From an uncultured Oscillospiraceae bacterium (GTDB taxonomy: Bacteria > Bacillota > Clostridia > Oscillospirales > Oscillospiraceae): a stretch of DNA of 17,146 nucleotides. Below are positions 6,608 to 13,490 of the stretch, one piece after another; within the stretch, counting starts at the first letter, position 1, and each line of letters opens with the position of its first letter. Under the pieces are notes generated by a model. It made no database searches and had not been told where the DNA came from. It saw only the letters and a program-made list of their open reading frames with translations. The translations under genes and the position numbers were made by a program. The stretch is from contig CAJUPG010000046.1 in NCBI GenBank assembly GCA_910588455.1, forward strand, positions 1-17,146. The letters run 5' to 3'.

Positions 6608-8614
6608 ATGGACCCTTATATTGGTAAATTACTCGACAATCGATACGAAATTCTGGAGCTGATCGGCTCCGGCGGCATGGCGCGGGTATATAAGGCCCGG
6701 TGCCACCGGCTCAACCGGCTTGTGGCCATCAAAATCCTCCGGGACGAGCTGGCGTCGGATGCGGAGTTCCGCCGCCGGTTCCACGACGAATCCCAGGCGG
6801 TGGCCATGCTGTCCCACCCCAACATCGTGGCGGTGTACGATGTGAGCCGCTCGTCGGAGTTTGAGTACATTGTGATGGAGCTCATTGACGGCATCACCCT
6901 CAAGCAGTATATGCAGAAAAAGGGGAACAAGCTCAACTGGCGGGAGGCCCTGCACTTTATCACCCAGATTACCAAGGCCCTGGGCCACGCCCACAGCCGG
7001 GGGATCATTCACCGGGACATCAAGCCCCACAACATTATGGTTCTCCGGGACGGCAGCGTAAAGGTTGCCGACTTCGGCATTGCCCGGGTGTCCTCCGGGG
7101 GACACAGCACCCTGACCCAGGAGGCGCTGGGGTCGGTGCACTATATCTCCCCCGAGCAGGCCCGGGGCAGCCACATCGATGCCCGGTCGGACCTCTATTC
7201 CGCCGGCGTGGTGCTCTACGAAATGATTACCGGCCGCCTGCCCTTTGAGGGGGACAACGCGGTCTCGGTGGCCATCCAGCACATCAACTCTATCCCCCTG
7301 TCCCCCCGGGAGCTGGATTCCACCATCCCGGAGGCCCTGGAGGCCATCACCATGCGGGCCATGGCCCCCAATCCGGACGACCGCTACCCCTCCGCCGACT
7401 TCATGCTGGCGGATCTGGAGGAATTCCGGAAAAATCCCAACATCAATTTTGACTACAGCCCGGCGGAGCCCCTGCCCATGGAGCCGGACGGGGACCGGAC
7501 CCAGGTGATGCCGGCGGCTTCCTCCCTGTCCCGGCGGGAACGGGACCGGGAGCGGGATCGCTACCGGGAGGACGATTACGACTACGACGAGCGCCCCGCC
7601 ACCTCCCCCTGGCCCATTGTGGCGGCTATTGCGGTGATTCTGGCCTTTGTGGCGGGTATTTTCTTCTTCCTGTATCAGATTTTGATGAATCCGGCCACCC
7701 AGACCCCGGAGCAGATTACGGTCCCTACCCTGACCGGAAAGCTCTATGAGGCGGTGCAGGACGACGAAAAGCTGCTCAACGGCTTCACGGTGACCATTTC
7801 CGGCGACCCGCGGGTCAACGACGCGGAGGAGGGCACCATTCTGGAGCAGACCCCGGCGGCGGGGGAGAAGGTGGACGAGACCGGCGCGATTTCCGTGGTG
7901 GTCAGCGCCGGGCCGCAGGTTATCATCATGCCGCCGGTGGAAAACCGGGGATGGCGGGACGTGATGCTTGAATTGAAGGATATGGGACTGATGGTCCCCG
8001 CCCCCCAGTACGAGCCCAGCGACGAGGTGGAAAAGGACAATGTGATCCGGGCCAGCTATCCGGAGGGCTTTACGCTGTCTCCCGGCGACGAGGTGCTTTT
8101 GACTGTCAGCAGCGGAAAGGACGAGCAGGAATTCCGGATGCCTCTGGTGGAAGGACTCACCCTGGAAAACGCGCTGAGTACCATCAAAACCTATAATTTG
8201 GAGCCCGGGAACATTGACGAGAAGGTCTACAGCGACGATGTGGAGGAGGGGCGGATTATCACCCAGTATCCGGAATTCAACGCCATGGTGACAGAGGGGA
8301 CCAAGGTCAACCTTCAGGTCAGCATGGGGCCCGACCCCAGCACCCTGCCCCCCGAGGAGCCGGATGAGGTCCATTTGACCATCCCGGTGCCCCTGCCCGC
8401 CACCGGCGAGATTGTCACCGTCCGGGCCACCCTGGACGGGGTGGAGGTCTACAACCAGGACTACGACACGGCGATGGAGGCTGCGGCGGAGATTCCCCTG
8501 ACCGGTACAGGGACCAAGCATCTTGTGGTTTATATCAACGACTCCATTGCCAAGCAGGAGACGATTGTCTTTACCCATGAGAGCAGCAGCTCCGGCCAGA
8601 CCCCGGAGACCTGA
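6608..8614 (+). CDS. prkC: PASTA-domain serine/threonine protein kinase PrkC (Stk)
   Basis: Membrane Hanks-type kinase that senses muropeptides or lipid II and controls cell wall metabolism and, in Bacillus, spore germination. It has 668 residues. The kinase domain (about 13-275) shows GSGGMARVY, Lys42 in VAIKIL, HRDIKPHN (135-142), DFGIAR from Asp155, and SPEQARG. A charged linker follows, rich in Arg, Asp and Glu (about 300-330). The single membrane helix is 337-359. Outside are three PASTA repeats (about 370-437, 438-505, 508-577), the first starting ITVPTLTGK. The last 90 residues are not PASTA: they form a beta-rich module (TIPVPLPATGEIVTVRATL onward), also seen at the end of some clostridial kinases. 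GGAGGAG at 6594-6600 gives a strong start. Confidence 0.97.
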   Translation: MDPYIGKLLDNRYEILELIGSGGMARVYKARCHRLNRLVAIKILRDELASDAEFRRRFHDESQAVAMLSHPNIVAVYDVSRSSEFEYIVMELIDGITLKQYMQKKGNKLNWREALHFITQITKALGHAHSRGIIHRDIKPHNIMVLRDGSVKVADFGIARVSSGGHSTLTQEALGSVHYISPEQARGSHIDARSDLYSAGVVLYEMITGRLPFEGDNAVSVAIQHINSIPLSPRELDSTIPEALEAITMRAMAPNPDDRYPSADFMLADLEEFRKNPNINFDYSPAEPLPMEPDGDRTQVMPAASSLSRRERDRERDRYREDDYDYDERPATSPWPIVAAIAVILAFVAGIFFFLYQILMNPATQTPEQITVPTLTGKLYEAVQDDEKLLNGFTVTISGDPRVNDAEEGTILEQTPAAGEKVDETGAISVVVSAGPQVIIMPPVENRGWRDVMLELKDMGLMVPAPQYEPSDEVEKDNVIRASYPEGFTLSPGDEVLLTVSSGKDEQEFRMPLVEGLTLENALSTIKTYNLEPGNIDEKVYSDDVEEGRIITQYPEFNAMVTEGTKVNLQVSMGPDPSTLPPEEPDEVHLTIPVPLPATGEIVTVRATLDGVEVYNQDYDTAMEAAAEIPLTGTGTKHLVVYINDSIAKQETIVFTHESSSSGQTPET

Positions 8615-8616
8615 GC

Positions 8617-9486
8617 ATGGAAGGACAGATCCAAAAGGCCCTGAGCGGCTTCTACTATGTGAATGACGGCCGGCAGGTATACGCCTGCCGGGCCCGCGGC
8701 AAGCACCGTCATGCCGGACAGTCCCCCCTGGTGGGGGACTATGTCCGTTTTACCCCCCTGGAGGGGGGGCAGGGGGCCCTGGATGAAATTTTGCCCCGGA
8801 AAAACCAGTTTCACCGGCCCCTGGTGGCCAACATCGACCTGATGGTAGTGCTGGCCTCCCTGGTCAATCCCGTCACCGACCCGTTTTTGATCGACCGCCT
8901 GTTAGTCACGGCGGAGGCCAAGGGCTGTGAGGGCCTGGTCTGCGTCAACAAGACGGACCTGCGCTCCGGGGAGGAACTGGCGGCCGTTTACCGGGAGGCC
9001 GGCTACCCGGCCCTGTGCGTCAGCGCGGAGACCGGGGAGGGGGTGGACCGTCTCCGGGCGCTGATTTCTGACAAGGTATGTGCCTTTACAGGGAATACAG
9101 GCGTAGGGAAATCCAGCCTGCTCAACGCCCTGGAGCCGGGGTTTGCCCTGAAAACCGGACAGGTCAGCGACAAGCTGGGCCGGGGGCGGCATACTACCCG
9201 CCATGTGGAGCTCTTCCGTCTGTCCTGCGGGGCGGCGGTGGCGGATACGCCGGGATTTTCCTCCTTTGAGGAGGAGGTGCTTCCTCCGCCGGAGGCGCTG
9301 GCGGGCTACTTCCGTGAGTTCGCCCCCTATAGGGACAAGTGCCGGTTTCCCGACTGCGCACATATGAAGGAAAAGGGCTGCGCGGTGCGTCAGGCGGTGG
9401 AGGAGGGGAAAATCGCCCCCAGCCGCCACCAGAGCTATGCGCGGCTGTATGAGCAGGCTAAGGCCGTGCCGGAGTGGGCGCGATAA
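8617..9486 (+). CDS. rsgA: ribosome small-subunit-dependent GTPase RsgA
   Basis: Circularly permuted GTPase that checks and completes 30S assembly and leaves on GTP hydrolysis. It has 289 residues. The N-terminal OB-fold (1-70) is followed by permuted motifs: NKTDL (111-115, G4), then GNTGVGKSS (159-167, P-loop), then DTPGFSSF (from 210, G3). The C-terminal zinc site is Cys242, Cys247, His249, Cys255. The start lies two bases after the prkC stop, with GGAGA inside the prkC tail as ribosome binding site. It closes the long operon; rpe, which often follows in Firmicutes, is absent here. Confidence 0.97.
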   Translation: MEGQIQKALSGFYYVNDGRQVYACRARGKHRHAGQSPLVGDYVRFTPLEGGQGALDEILPRKNQFHRPLVANIDLMVVLASLVNPVTDPFLIDRLLVTAEAKGCEGLVCVNKTDLRSGEELAAVYREAGYPALCVSAETGEGVDRLRALISDKVCAFTGNTGVGKSSLLNALEPGFALKTGQVSDKLGRGRHTTRHVELFRLSCGAAVADTPGFSSFEEEVLPPPEALAGYFREFAPYRDKCRFPDCAHMKEKGCAVRQAVEEGKIAPSRHQSYARLYEQAKAVPEWAR

Positions 9487-9501
9487 TTTTAAAAAACTAC
9501 A

Positions 9502-9530
9502 TTGCAATTTTCACCTAAATGGGATATACT
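9502..9530 (+). promoter_or_regulatory. sigma-A promoter for the DUF1858 gene
   Basis: TTGCAA (9502-9507) and TATACT (9525-9530) are 17 bp apart, 4 of 6 and 5 of 6 matches. It lies in the AT-rich 76-base gap after rsgA, so the next gene is transcribed on its own. Confidence 0.75.
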
Positions 9531-9562
9531 ATCCCCAGATTAGAAAAATGGAGGGTTTTATT

Positions 9563-9766
9563 ATGACCATTACCAAGGATACGATTATCGGCGATATTCT
9601 TACCATCGCCCCCGACACAGCGCCCCTGTTCCTGTCCATCGGGATGCACTGTCTGGGCTGCCCCGCCTCCCGGGGGGAGACCGTGGAGAAGGCCTGCATG
9701 GTTCACGGGGTTGACCCGGACGAGCTGCTGGCGAAGGTAAACGCGGCCATTGCCGCCCAGGGCTGA
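9563..9766 (+). CDS. DUF1858 redox-disulfide domain protein
   Basis: Small protein of 67 residues that is all one DUF1858 domain, the type called hybrid-cluster-protein-associated redox disulfide domain. The fold holds IGDILTIAPDTAPLFLSIGM followed by the CxxC pair in HCLGCPASRGET and then a third cysteine in EKACMVHGVD. It is probably cytoplasmic and may take part in thiol or nitrosative redox chemistry, but its exact function is not known. ATG 9563 follows GGAGGG (9550-9555). Its own promoter and a strong terminator make it a single-gene unit between two operons. No hybrid cluster protein is in this window. Confidence 0.9.
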   Translation: MTITKDTIIGDILTIAPDTAPLFLSIGMHCLGCPASRGETVEKACMVHGVDPDELLAKVNAAIAAQG

Positions 9767-9785
9767 TCGTCGAAGGAGTGACAAG

Positions 9786-9819
9786 GGGGACGGCTTTACA
9801 GGGCCGTCCCCTTTTTTTT
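9786..9819 (+). terminator. intrinsic terminator after the DUF1858 gene
   Basis: GGGGACGGC (9786-9794) pairs with GCCGTCCCC (9803-9811) around an 8-base loop, followed by eight T (9812-9819). It is a classic Rho-independent terminator. Confidence 0.93.
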
Positions 9820-9840
9820 CAAATTGGTAAGGAGGTTTTT

Positions 9841-10437
9841 ATGAAATATACGGTACTGATGGGCAGTCCCCACCCCCAGGGGAACACCGCCGCCCTGTTA
9901 AATCCCTTTCTGGACGAATGCAAAAAGCTGAACATTGACTGCCAGGTGACCTGGCTGTACAACCAGGACATAAAGCCCTGCCTGGGCTGTCAGGGCTGCC
10001 AGAAGAATTGGGAGGAATTTGCCTGCGTACAAAAGGACGGCATGGAGGAGATTGCCCAGGCTGTCCGGGCCAGTGATCTGCTGATTTTAGCCACTCCCAT
10101 TTACTCCTGGTATTGTACCGCCCCCATGAAATCGGTGCTGGACCGGCTGATTTATGGGATGTGCAAGTATTATGGGGGGGAGAAGGGGCCCGCGCTGCTG
10201 GAAAACAAGCCGGCAGCCTCCATTGTTACCTGCGGCTACCGGACGGAGAAGGGCTGCGATTTGTGGGAAGAGGGGCTGAAGCGCTGGTGCAAGCACACCA
10301 ATATGCGGTACATCGGGATGCTGGCCCGGCGGGATTTGGGCCCGAAGCAGCCCTTTATGGACCCGGAGAAGGAGGAGGCCGCCCGGGACTTTGCCCAGGC
10401 CCTGCGGATCAAGCTGCGGCTGGAGGGAGTCCTTTGA
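9841..10437 (+). CDS. flavodoxin-fold NAD(P)H-dependent (FMN) oxidoreductase
   Basis: Predicted FMN-binding flavoprotein of the NADPH-dependent FMN reductase/iron-sulfur flavoprotein-like group, 198 residues. The N-terminal MGSPHPQGNTAAL is the phosphate-binding loop of this fold, and ATPIYSWYCTAPMKSVLDRL is the second FMN-contact block. Between them KPCLGCQGCQKN brings three close cysteines, as in many clostridial members; it may be a structural or cluster-type site, which I cannot decide. The substrate is unknown. ATG 9841 follows AAGGAGG right after the upstream terminator, and no clear promoter is visible in the short gap, so read-through may drive it. Its stop TGA overlaps the TTG start of trmK. 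Confidence 0.9.
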   Translation: MKYTVLMGSPHPQGNTAALLNPFLDECKKLNIDCQVTWLYNQDIKPCLGCQGCQKNWEEFACVQKDGMEEIAQAVRASDLLILATPIYSWYCTAPMKSVLDRLIYGMCKYYGGEKGPALLENKPAASIVTCGYRTEKGCDLWEEGLKRWCKHTNMRYIGMLARRDLGPKQPFMDPEKEEAARDFAQALRIKLRLEGVL

Positions 10438-11129
10438 AGCAGATCCGCTTAACCCCCCGGCTCCAGGCCATTGCGGATCAGGCGGAAGGGGAGGTGCTGG
10501 CGGACGTGGGCACCGACCACGCCTATCTGCCCGCATGGCTGCTGCAAAATCGAAAAATTTCCCGGGCAATCGCGGCGGATTTGCGGCCCGGACCCCTGGC
10601 ACGGGCCCGCCAGACCGCCCGGAAGGCGGACTGTGAGGACCGGATGGACTTCCGGCTGTGCGACGGCCTCCAGGGCCTGGGCCGGGAGGAGGCGGACGTT
10701 ATTGTCATTGCCGGCATGGGGGGAGAGACCATCGCCCAGATTCTGGCCCGCGCGCCCTGGACCGGCTGGCAGGGGATGCGGCTGCTGCTTCAGCCTATGA
10801 GCTCCCAGCCGGAGCTGCGCCGGTGGCTGTGGGAGCACGAATTTGTTATTGCCCGGGAAACGCTGGCCCGGGAAGGGGAGACCCTCTATGTGATTCTGGG
10901 CGTGGAGGCCGGCCGGGAACAGGGGTTCACCCCTGCGGAGCTGTGGGCAGGCCGGCAGAGCCGGGACCCGCTCCGGGGCGTCTGGCTGGATCAGCTGCTT
11001 GGAAAGACCGGCCGTGCCCTGGAGGGCCTGCACCAAGGCCGGGAAACGGTGGAAAAACAGCGGGAGCTGGAGCAGGTCCGGGCGGGCCTGCTGGAGATGA
11101 GAGAGGAGTGGAGCGCATGGCAGCGGTAA
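10434..11129 (+). CDS. trmK: tRNA (adenine-N1) methyltransferase TrmK (m1A22)
   Basis: SAM-dependent enzyme that methylates N1 of A22 in tRNA (YqfN/TrmK family). I chose TTG 10434 after GGAGGGAG (10422-10429), giving (M)KQIRLTPRLQAIADQ and 231 residues, the family length; the frame stays open upstream but only as a shadow of the preceding gene. The Rossmann core shows DVGTDHAYLPAWLL (SAM loop), IAADLRPGPL, and IAGMGGETIAQIL, the TrmK counterpart of motif IV. The C-terminal 60 residues form a helical coiled-coil-like domain. It overlaps the next gene by 13 bases; the trmK-Nif3 pair is conserved in Firmicutes (yqfN-yqfO). Confidence 0.94.
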   Translation: MKQIRLTPRLQAIADQAEGEVLADVGTDHAYLPAWLLQNRKISRAIAADLRPGPLARARQTARKADCEDRMDFRLCDGLQGLGREEADVIVIAGMGGETIAQILARAPWTGWQGMRLLLQPMSSQPELRRWLWEHEFVIARETLAREGETLYVILGVEAGREQGFTPAELWAGRQSRDPLRGVWLDQLLGKTGRALEGLHQGRETVEKQRELEQVRAGLLEMREEWSAWQR

Positions 11130-11887
11130 AGGATGTATTTCAGGCTCTGGACCGTCTGGCTCCCTTTGGGACCCAGCTGGATTTCGATAATGCGGGGTTC
11201 CTGGCGGGTCGGAGTGAGCGGGAGGTCCGGAAAATTTTGGTGGCTCTGGATATTACTCAGGCGGTGGCGGAGGAGGCGGGCCGCTGGGGGGCGGATTTGA
11301 TTGTGTCCCACCACCCGGTTATTTTCCATCCGGTGAAGGCGGTTACCGACCGGGACGAGACCGGGAGGGTCCTGCTGGCGCTGATCGAGAACCGAATTTC
11401 CGCCATCTGCGCCCACACCAACCTGGACGCGGCCCAGGGCGGGGTAAATGACCGTCTGGCCGCAGCCCTGGAGCTGGCCAGCCCCGTCCCCTTTGAGGCG
11501 GAGCACATTGGCCGGATGGGCCAGGCCCACCGGAGGGGACTGCCGGTCCGGGAGTATGCGGCCTTTGTAAAGGACCGGCTGAACGCCGCCGGCGTTCGGT
11601 TTGTGGACGGAGGCCGCCCGGTGGAGCAGGTGGCCGTGGGGGGCGGCTCCTGCGGGTCCATGCTCCATGAGGCGGTGGAGTCCGGGTGCGATACCTTCGT
11701 TACCGCAGACGTAAAATATGATGTATTTCTGGAGGCCAAGGCCCTGGGCCTGAACCTGCTGGACGCGGGGCACTACGCCACGGAACAGGTGGTTTGTCCG
11801 GCGCTGGTGGATTTTCTGCAAAAAGAGTTCCCCGCCGTGCAGGTCCGATTGTCGGAGGTGCACCGGGAGGTGTATGAAAGCGTATAG
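11117..11887 (+). CDS. Nif3-like dinuclear metal centre protein
   Basis: Member of the Nif3/YqfO (DUF34) family, hexameric proteins with a two-metal site; the biochemical role is unresolved, with GTP cyclohydrolase-like activity and metal trafficking proposed for relatives. It has 256 residues, the short form lacking the central PII-like insert of B. subtilis YqfO. Metal ligands expected from the family are visible: VSHHPVIFHP near the N-terminus, AHTNLD, and GHYATE near the end. ATG 11117 lies inside the trmK tail with GAGGAGTGG just before. The frame extends upstream, but only as a shadow of trmK. Confidence 0.93.
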   Translation: MAAVKDVFQALDRLAPFGTQLDFDNAGFLAGRSEREVRKILVALDITQAVAEEAGRWGADLIVSHHPVIFHPVKAVTDRDETGRVLLALIENRISAICAHTNLDAAQGGVNDRLAAALELASPVPFEAEHIGRMGQAHRRGLPVREYAAFVKDRLNAAGVRFVDGGRPVEQVAVGGGSCGSMLHEAVESGCDTFVTADVKYDVFLEAKALGLNLLDAGHYATEQVVCPALVDFLQKEFPAVQVRLSEVHREVYESV

Positions 11888-11930
11888 AGGCTTTGCGGGG
11901 CAGATTTTGGAGGAAAGCCGCCAAAAGGAT

Positions 11931-11959
11931 TTGACATTTCCCTGAAATTCCGGTATCAT
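11931..11959 (+). promoter_or_regulatory. sigma-A promoter of rnpB
   Basis: TTGACA (11931-11936) and TATCAT (11954-11959) are separated by 17 bp. Transcription would begin near 11966, exactly at the first base of the P1 helix of the RNase P RNA. Confidence 0.9.
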
Positions 11960-11965
11960 AGTCAA

Positions 11966-12320
11966 GCAAGTAAGCTGGACAGCCGCGCGGGCGGGGCGAA
12001 AGGCCCGCCTGTGAGGAAAGTCCGGGCTCCGCAGGGCAAGGATAACGGGTAACACCCGCCGGGGGCGACCCTAGGAAAAGTGCAACAGAAATAGACCGCC
12101 TGTCCGCTAGGGCAGGTAAGGATGGAAAGGCGAGGTAAGAGCTCACCCAATGGCGTGGAAGCGTCCATTGCTGTAAACTCTATCCGGAGCAACGCCGTGG
12201 AGGGACACACAGGCCGGCCCGGCCGTCCCGGGGAGGCGGCTAGAGCGTACGGGCAACCGTGCGTCGAGATAGATGGCTGTCTTAAAAGACAGAACCCGGC
12301 TTACAGGCTTACTTGCATTT
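11966..12320 (+). ncRNA. rnpB: RNase P RNA, bacterial class A
   Basis: Catalytic RNA that trims 5' leaders from tRNA precursors. P1 is GCAAGTAAGC (11966-11975) pairing with GCTTACTTGC (12307-12316). The universally conserved blocks are present: GAGGAAAGTCCGGGCTCC (from 12013), then ACAGAAATAGACCGCC and GTAAACTCTATCCGGAGCAA, and the 3' GACAGAACCCGGCTTA. The order and the GGCAAGGATAACGGGTAACA block are those of the ancestral class A rather than the Bacillus class B. The small open frames crossing this region are artefacts. The length of about 350 bases is normal. Confidence 0.97.
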
Positions 12321-12325
12321 TCATG

Positions 12326-12360
12326 AAAAAAGGTACGCGGTCTGGCCGCGTACCTTTTTT
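12326..12360. terminator. bidirectional terminator between rnpB and the convergent coat genes
   Basis: GGTACGCGG (12332-12340) and CCGCGTACC (12346-12354) form a perfect stem with a 5-base loop. It is flanked by A-run and T-run on both sides, so it can end rnpB rightward and the spore-coat operon leftward. Confidence 0.93.
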
Positions 12361-12410
12361 GCAAAAGCCGGTATTGGTCTGAAAGCGGCCCGGCCTTTCG
12401 GGCTGCGGCG

Positions 12411-12656
12411 TTACTGCGCGCAGAACTTCTGCTTGACCGTATCCACCTTGGCCTGGTCCGCCTGCTCCGTGGGATACCAGCCCTTGGCGGCCATTTTGCT
12501 GTAGGTGCTGTCCTGCATCCCCAGCGCGTCGTTCAGGGCCATGCTGAAGGTCTGGTGTACGCTGCCGGTGGGGGACTCAATCGTTCCGTGGAGCAGCAGG
12601 TCGCACACGCCCTTTTCCAGCAGGATAATGTTTTCCATCAAATTTTTATCGTCCAT
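12411..12656 (-). CDS. CotF-like spore coat protein
   Basis: Protein of 81 residues resembling the C-terminal half of the CotF/YraG-type spore coat family, a small helical ferritin-like fold. Visible features are an N-terminal helix with NIILLEKGVCDLLLHGTIES and the block GMQDSTYSKMAAKGWYP, which matches the conserved 'M..KGWY' end of the family. ATG 12656 follows GGGAGGAGAGGAAAAC on the minus strand. It is 16 bases downstream of a 57-codon gene of the same type and ends before the terminator shared with rnpB. Expression late in sporulation is inferred. Confidence 0.8.
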   Translation of the reverse strand: MDDKNLMENIILLEKGVCDLLLHGTIESPTGSVHQTFSMALNDALGMQDSTYSKMAAKGWYPTEQADQAKVDTVKQKFCAQ

Positions 12657-12672
12657 GTTTTCCTCTCCTCCC

Positions 12673-12846
12673 TTACAGCAGGCCGTAGAAGCTCTGGAAA
12701 ATCTGCTGGTGCTTCTGCCCCATCTGCTGCACAAAGCTCTTCAGCTCCGCATCCTGAATCTGGTTGGCGGTCTCCTGGCACTTGGTCTGGAAATATTGGG
12801 CGTGGCCCAAAGCGTCCTCGATATAGAGCAATTCCTTTGTGGTCAT
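12673..12846 (-). CDS. small CotF-associated spore coat-type protein
   Basis: A 57-codon gene, MTTKELLYIEDALGHAQYF onward, ending IFQSFYGLL. It is entirely helical with heptad-like Gln/Leu spacing and resembles short proteins encoded next to CotF-like genes in clostridia; together the two products could rebuild one four-helix coat protein. ATG 12846 has a strong AGGAGGGT on the minus strand, which argues it is real despite its size. No function is proven. Confidence 0.78.
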   Translation of the reverse strand: MTTKELLYIEDALGHAQYFQTKCQETANQIQDAELKSFVQQMGQKHQQIFQSFYGLL

Positions 12847-12877
12847 ACGAAACCCTCCTGATTTGAATTTACCGGAT

Positions 12878-12907
12878 CAGTATGTGTCATTTCAGAGGGT
12901 TTATACA
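12878..12907 (-). promoter_or_regulatory. candidate sporulation-type (sigma-G/E-like) promoter for the coat genes
   Basis: On the minus strand TGTATA (12902-12907) precedes CATACTG (12878-12884) by 17 bp. CATACTA-type -10 boxes with an ATA-type -35 are recognised by late sporulation sigma factors. No sigma-A promoter is evident here. The assignment rests on motif likeness only. Confidence 0.4.
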
Positions 12908-12909
12908 GT

Positions 12910-13148
12910 TCAGGACGGACACTGACGGCCTGTGTGGTCGATGGTGTAGTCCCCGGTGAGGATAATCTGGGAGATGGGAACGAAGGTGTAGCCCTCCTGA
13001 ATCAGCGTCTCCAGAATAGAGGGCAGGGCCTCCGGGGTATGGAGTGCGGCGTTGTGGAACAGCACAATGGAGCCCGGCTGGACCTTGGAGGTCACCCGCT
13101 GGGTAATCTCCGGCGCGGACAGGTCCTTCCAGTCCAGGCTGTCACTGA
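12910..13148 (-). pseudogene. polysaccharide deacetylase, C-terminal remnant
   Basis: The last ~79 codons match the C-terminal third of a PdaA/PdaB-type NodB deacetylase (peptidoglycan or chitin-like N-deacetylase). SLDWKDLSAPEI and PGSIVLFHNAALHTPEALP are the family's motif 4 and motif 5 regions, then ILETLIQEGYTFVPISQII. Catalytic motifs 1-3 (the Asp and the HxxxH metal ligands) are gone: upstream of about 13148 the frame continues into unrelated sequence (QELSFVTL) instead of the expected strand. The reading frame can be traced to a GTG at 13257 but has no ribosome binding site. The gene was cut by a deletion or insertion at that point and must be inactive. Confidence 0.82.
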
Positions 13149-13149
13149 G

Positions 13150-13308
13150 TGTAACAAAGGAAAGTTCTTGTAAGAAATTCTGGGTGATTGTATAATTTGT
13201 GCGCGTGCAGTTCTGACAGAAATCGTCGTTGCTACGAGACGAAGTATCCGTACCCACGGCATGAGCCAGCCGCCATAGGCGTAGCGCGAATGTAAAGATA
13301 ATCCGGCC
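13150..13308. other. unexplained stretch at the left boundary of the acquired region
   Basis: No convincing gene on either strand. Short open frames exist but have no ribosome binding site and no family likeness that I can name. Small inverted repeats occur, for instance TCGTC/GACGA around 13223-13242. It ends at a terminator, so it may be the 3' end of a lost gene or an untranslated RNA. Confidence 0.4.
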
Positions 13309-13342
13309 AAAAAGCCAGGTTCATAGTGGATCTGGCTTTTTT
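13309..13342. terminator. bidirectional intrinsic terminator
   Basis: AAAAAGCCAGGT (13309-13320) pairs with ATCTGGCTTTTT (13330-13341), one G-T wobble, 9-base loop, with A-run on one side and T-run on the other. It insulates the cassette to the right from the region to the left. Confidence 0.85.
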
Positions 13343-13384
13343 ATTGTTTGTGTACTCATAGTCATGCTTTAGCCCATTGGTTTC

Positions 13385-13413
13385 TGTACAGTCTTTTGCT
13401 CACCATATATACT
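13385..13413 (+). promoter_or_regulatory. candidate promoter of the NSSSSSF/radical SAM cassette
   Basis: TGTACA (13385-13390) and TATACT (13408-13413) are 17 bp apart, 4 of 6 and 5 of 6 consensus matches. Transcription would begin near 13420, about 30 bases before the Shine-Dalgarno sequence. Confidence 0.6.
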
Positions 13414-13450
13414 GTCAGCAGGGTACACAACGGTATCCCAAATATGACTT

Positions 13451-13490
13451 AAAGGAGGTGGGGCAAGGCGCATGGCCTTGTCCGCAGAAT
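13451..13490 (+). promoter_or_regulatory. hairpin-bridged ribosome binding site
   Basis: A strong Shine-Dalgarno, AAAGGAGGTG (13451-13460), lies 30 bases before the start codon ATG 13491, too far for normal initiation. Between them GGGCAAGGC (13461-13469) pairs with GCCTTGTCC (13475-13483) around the loop GCATG. With the stem folded, only GCAGAAT (7 bases) separates the stem from ATG, restoring normal spacing. Phage T4 gene 38 is a known precedent for such bridging. The effect here is inferred. Confidence 0.6.

Noticed and set aside
11889..11919. possible terminator after the Nif3-like gene
   Set aside because: Only a 6-pair stem (GGCTTT/AAAGCC) with a 19-base loop and no T-run.
12122..12382. 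86-codon open frame on the plus strand
   Set aside because: It lies inside the RNase P RNA and its terminator, whose structure explains the sequence.
12505..12861. 118-codon plus-strand frame with hydrophobic stretches
   Set aside because: It is antisense to the two coat-type genes, which have ribosome binding sites and family likeness.
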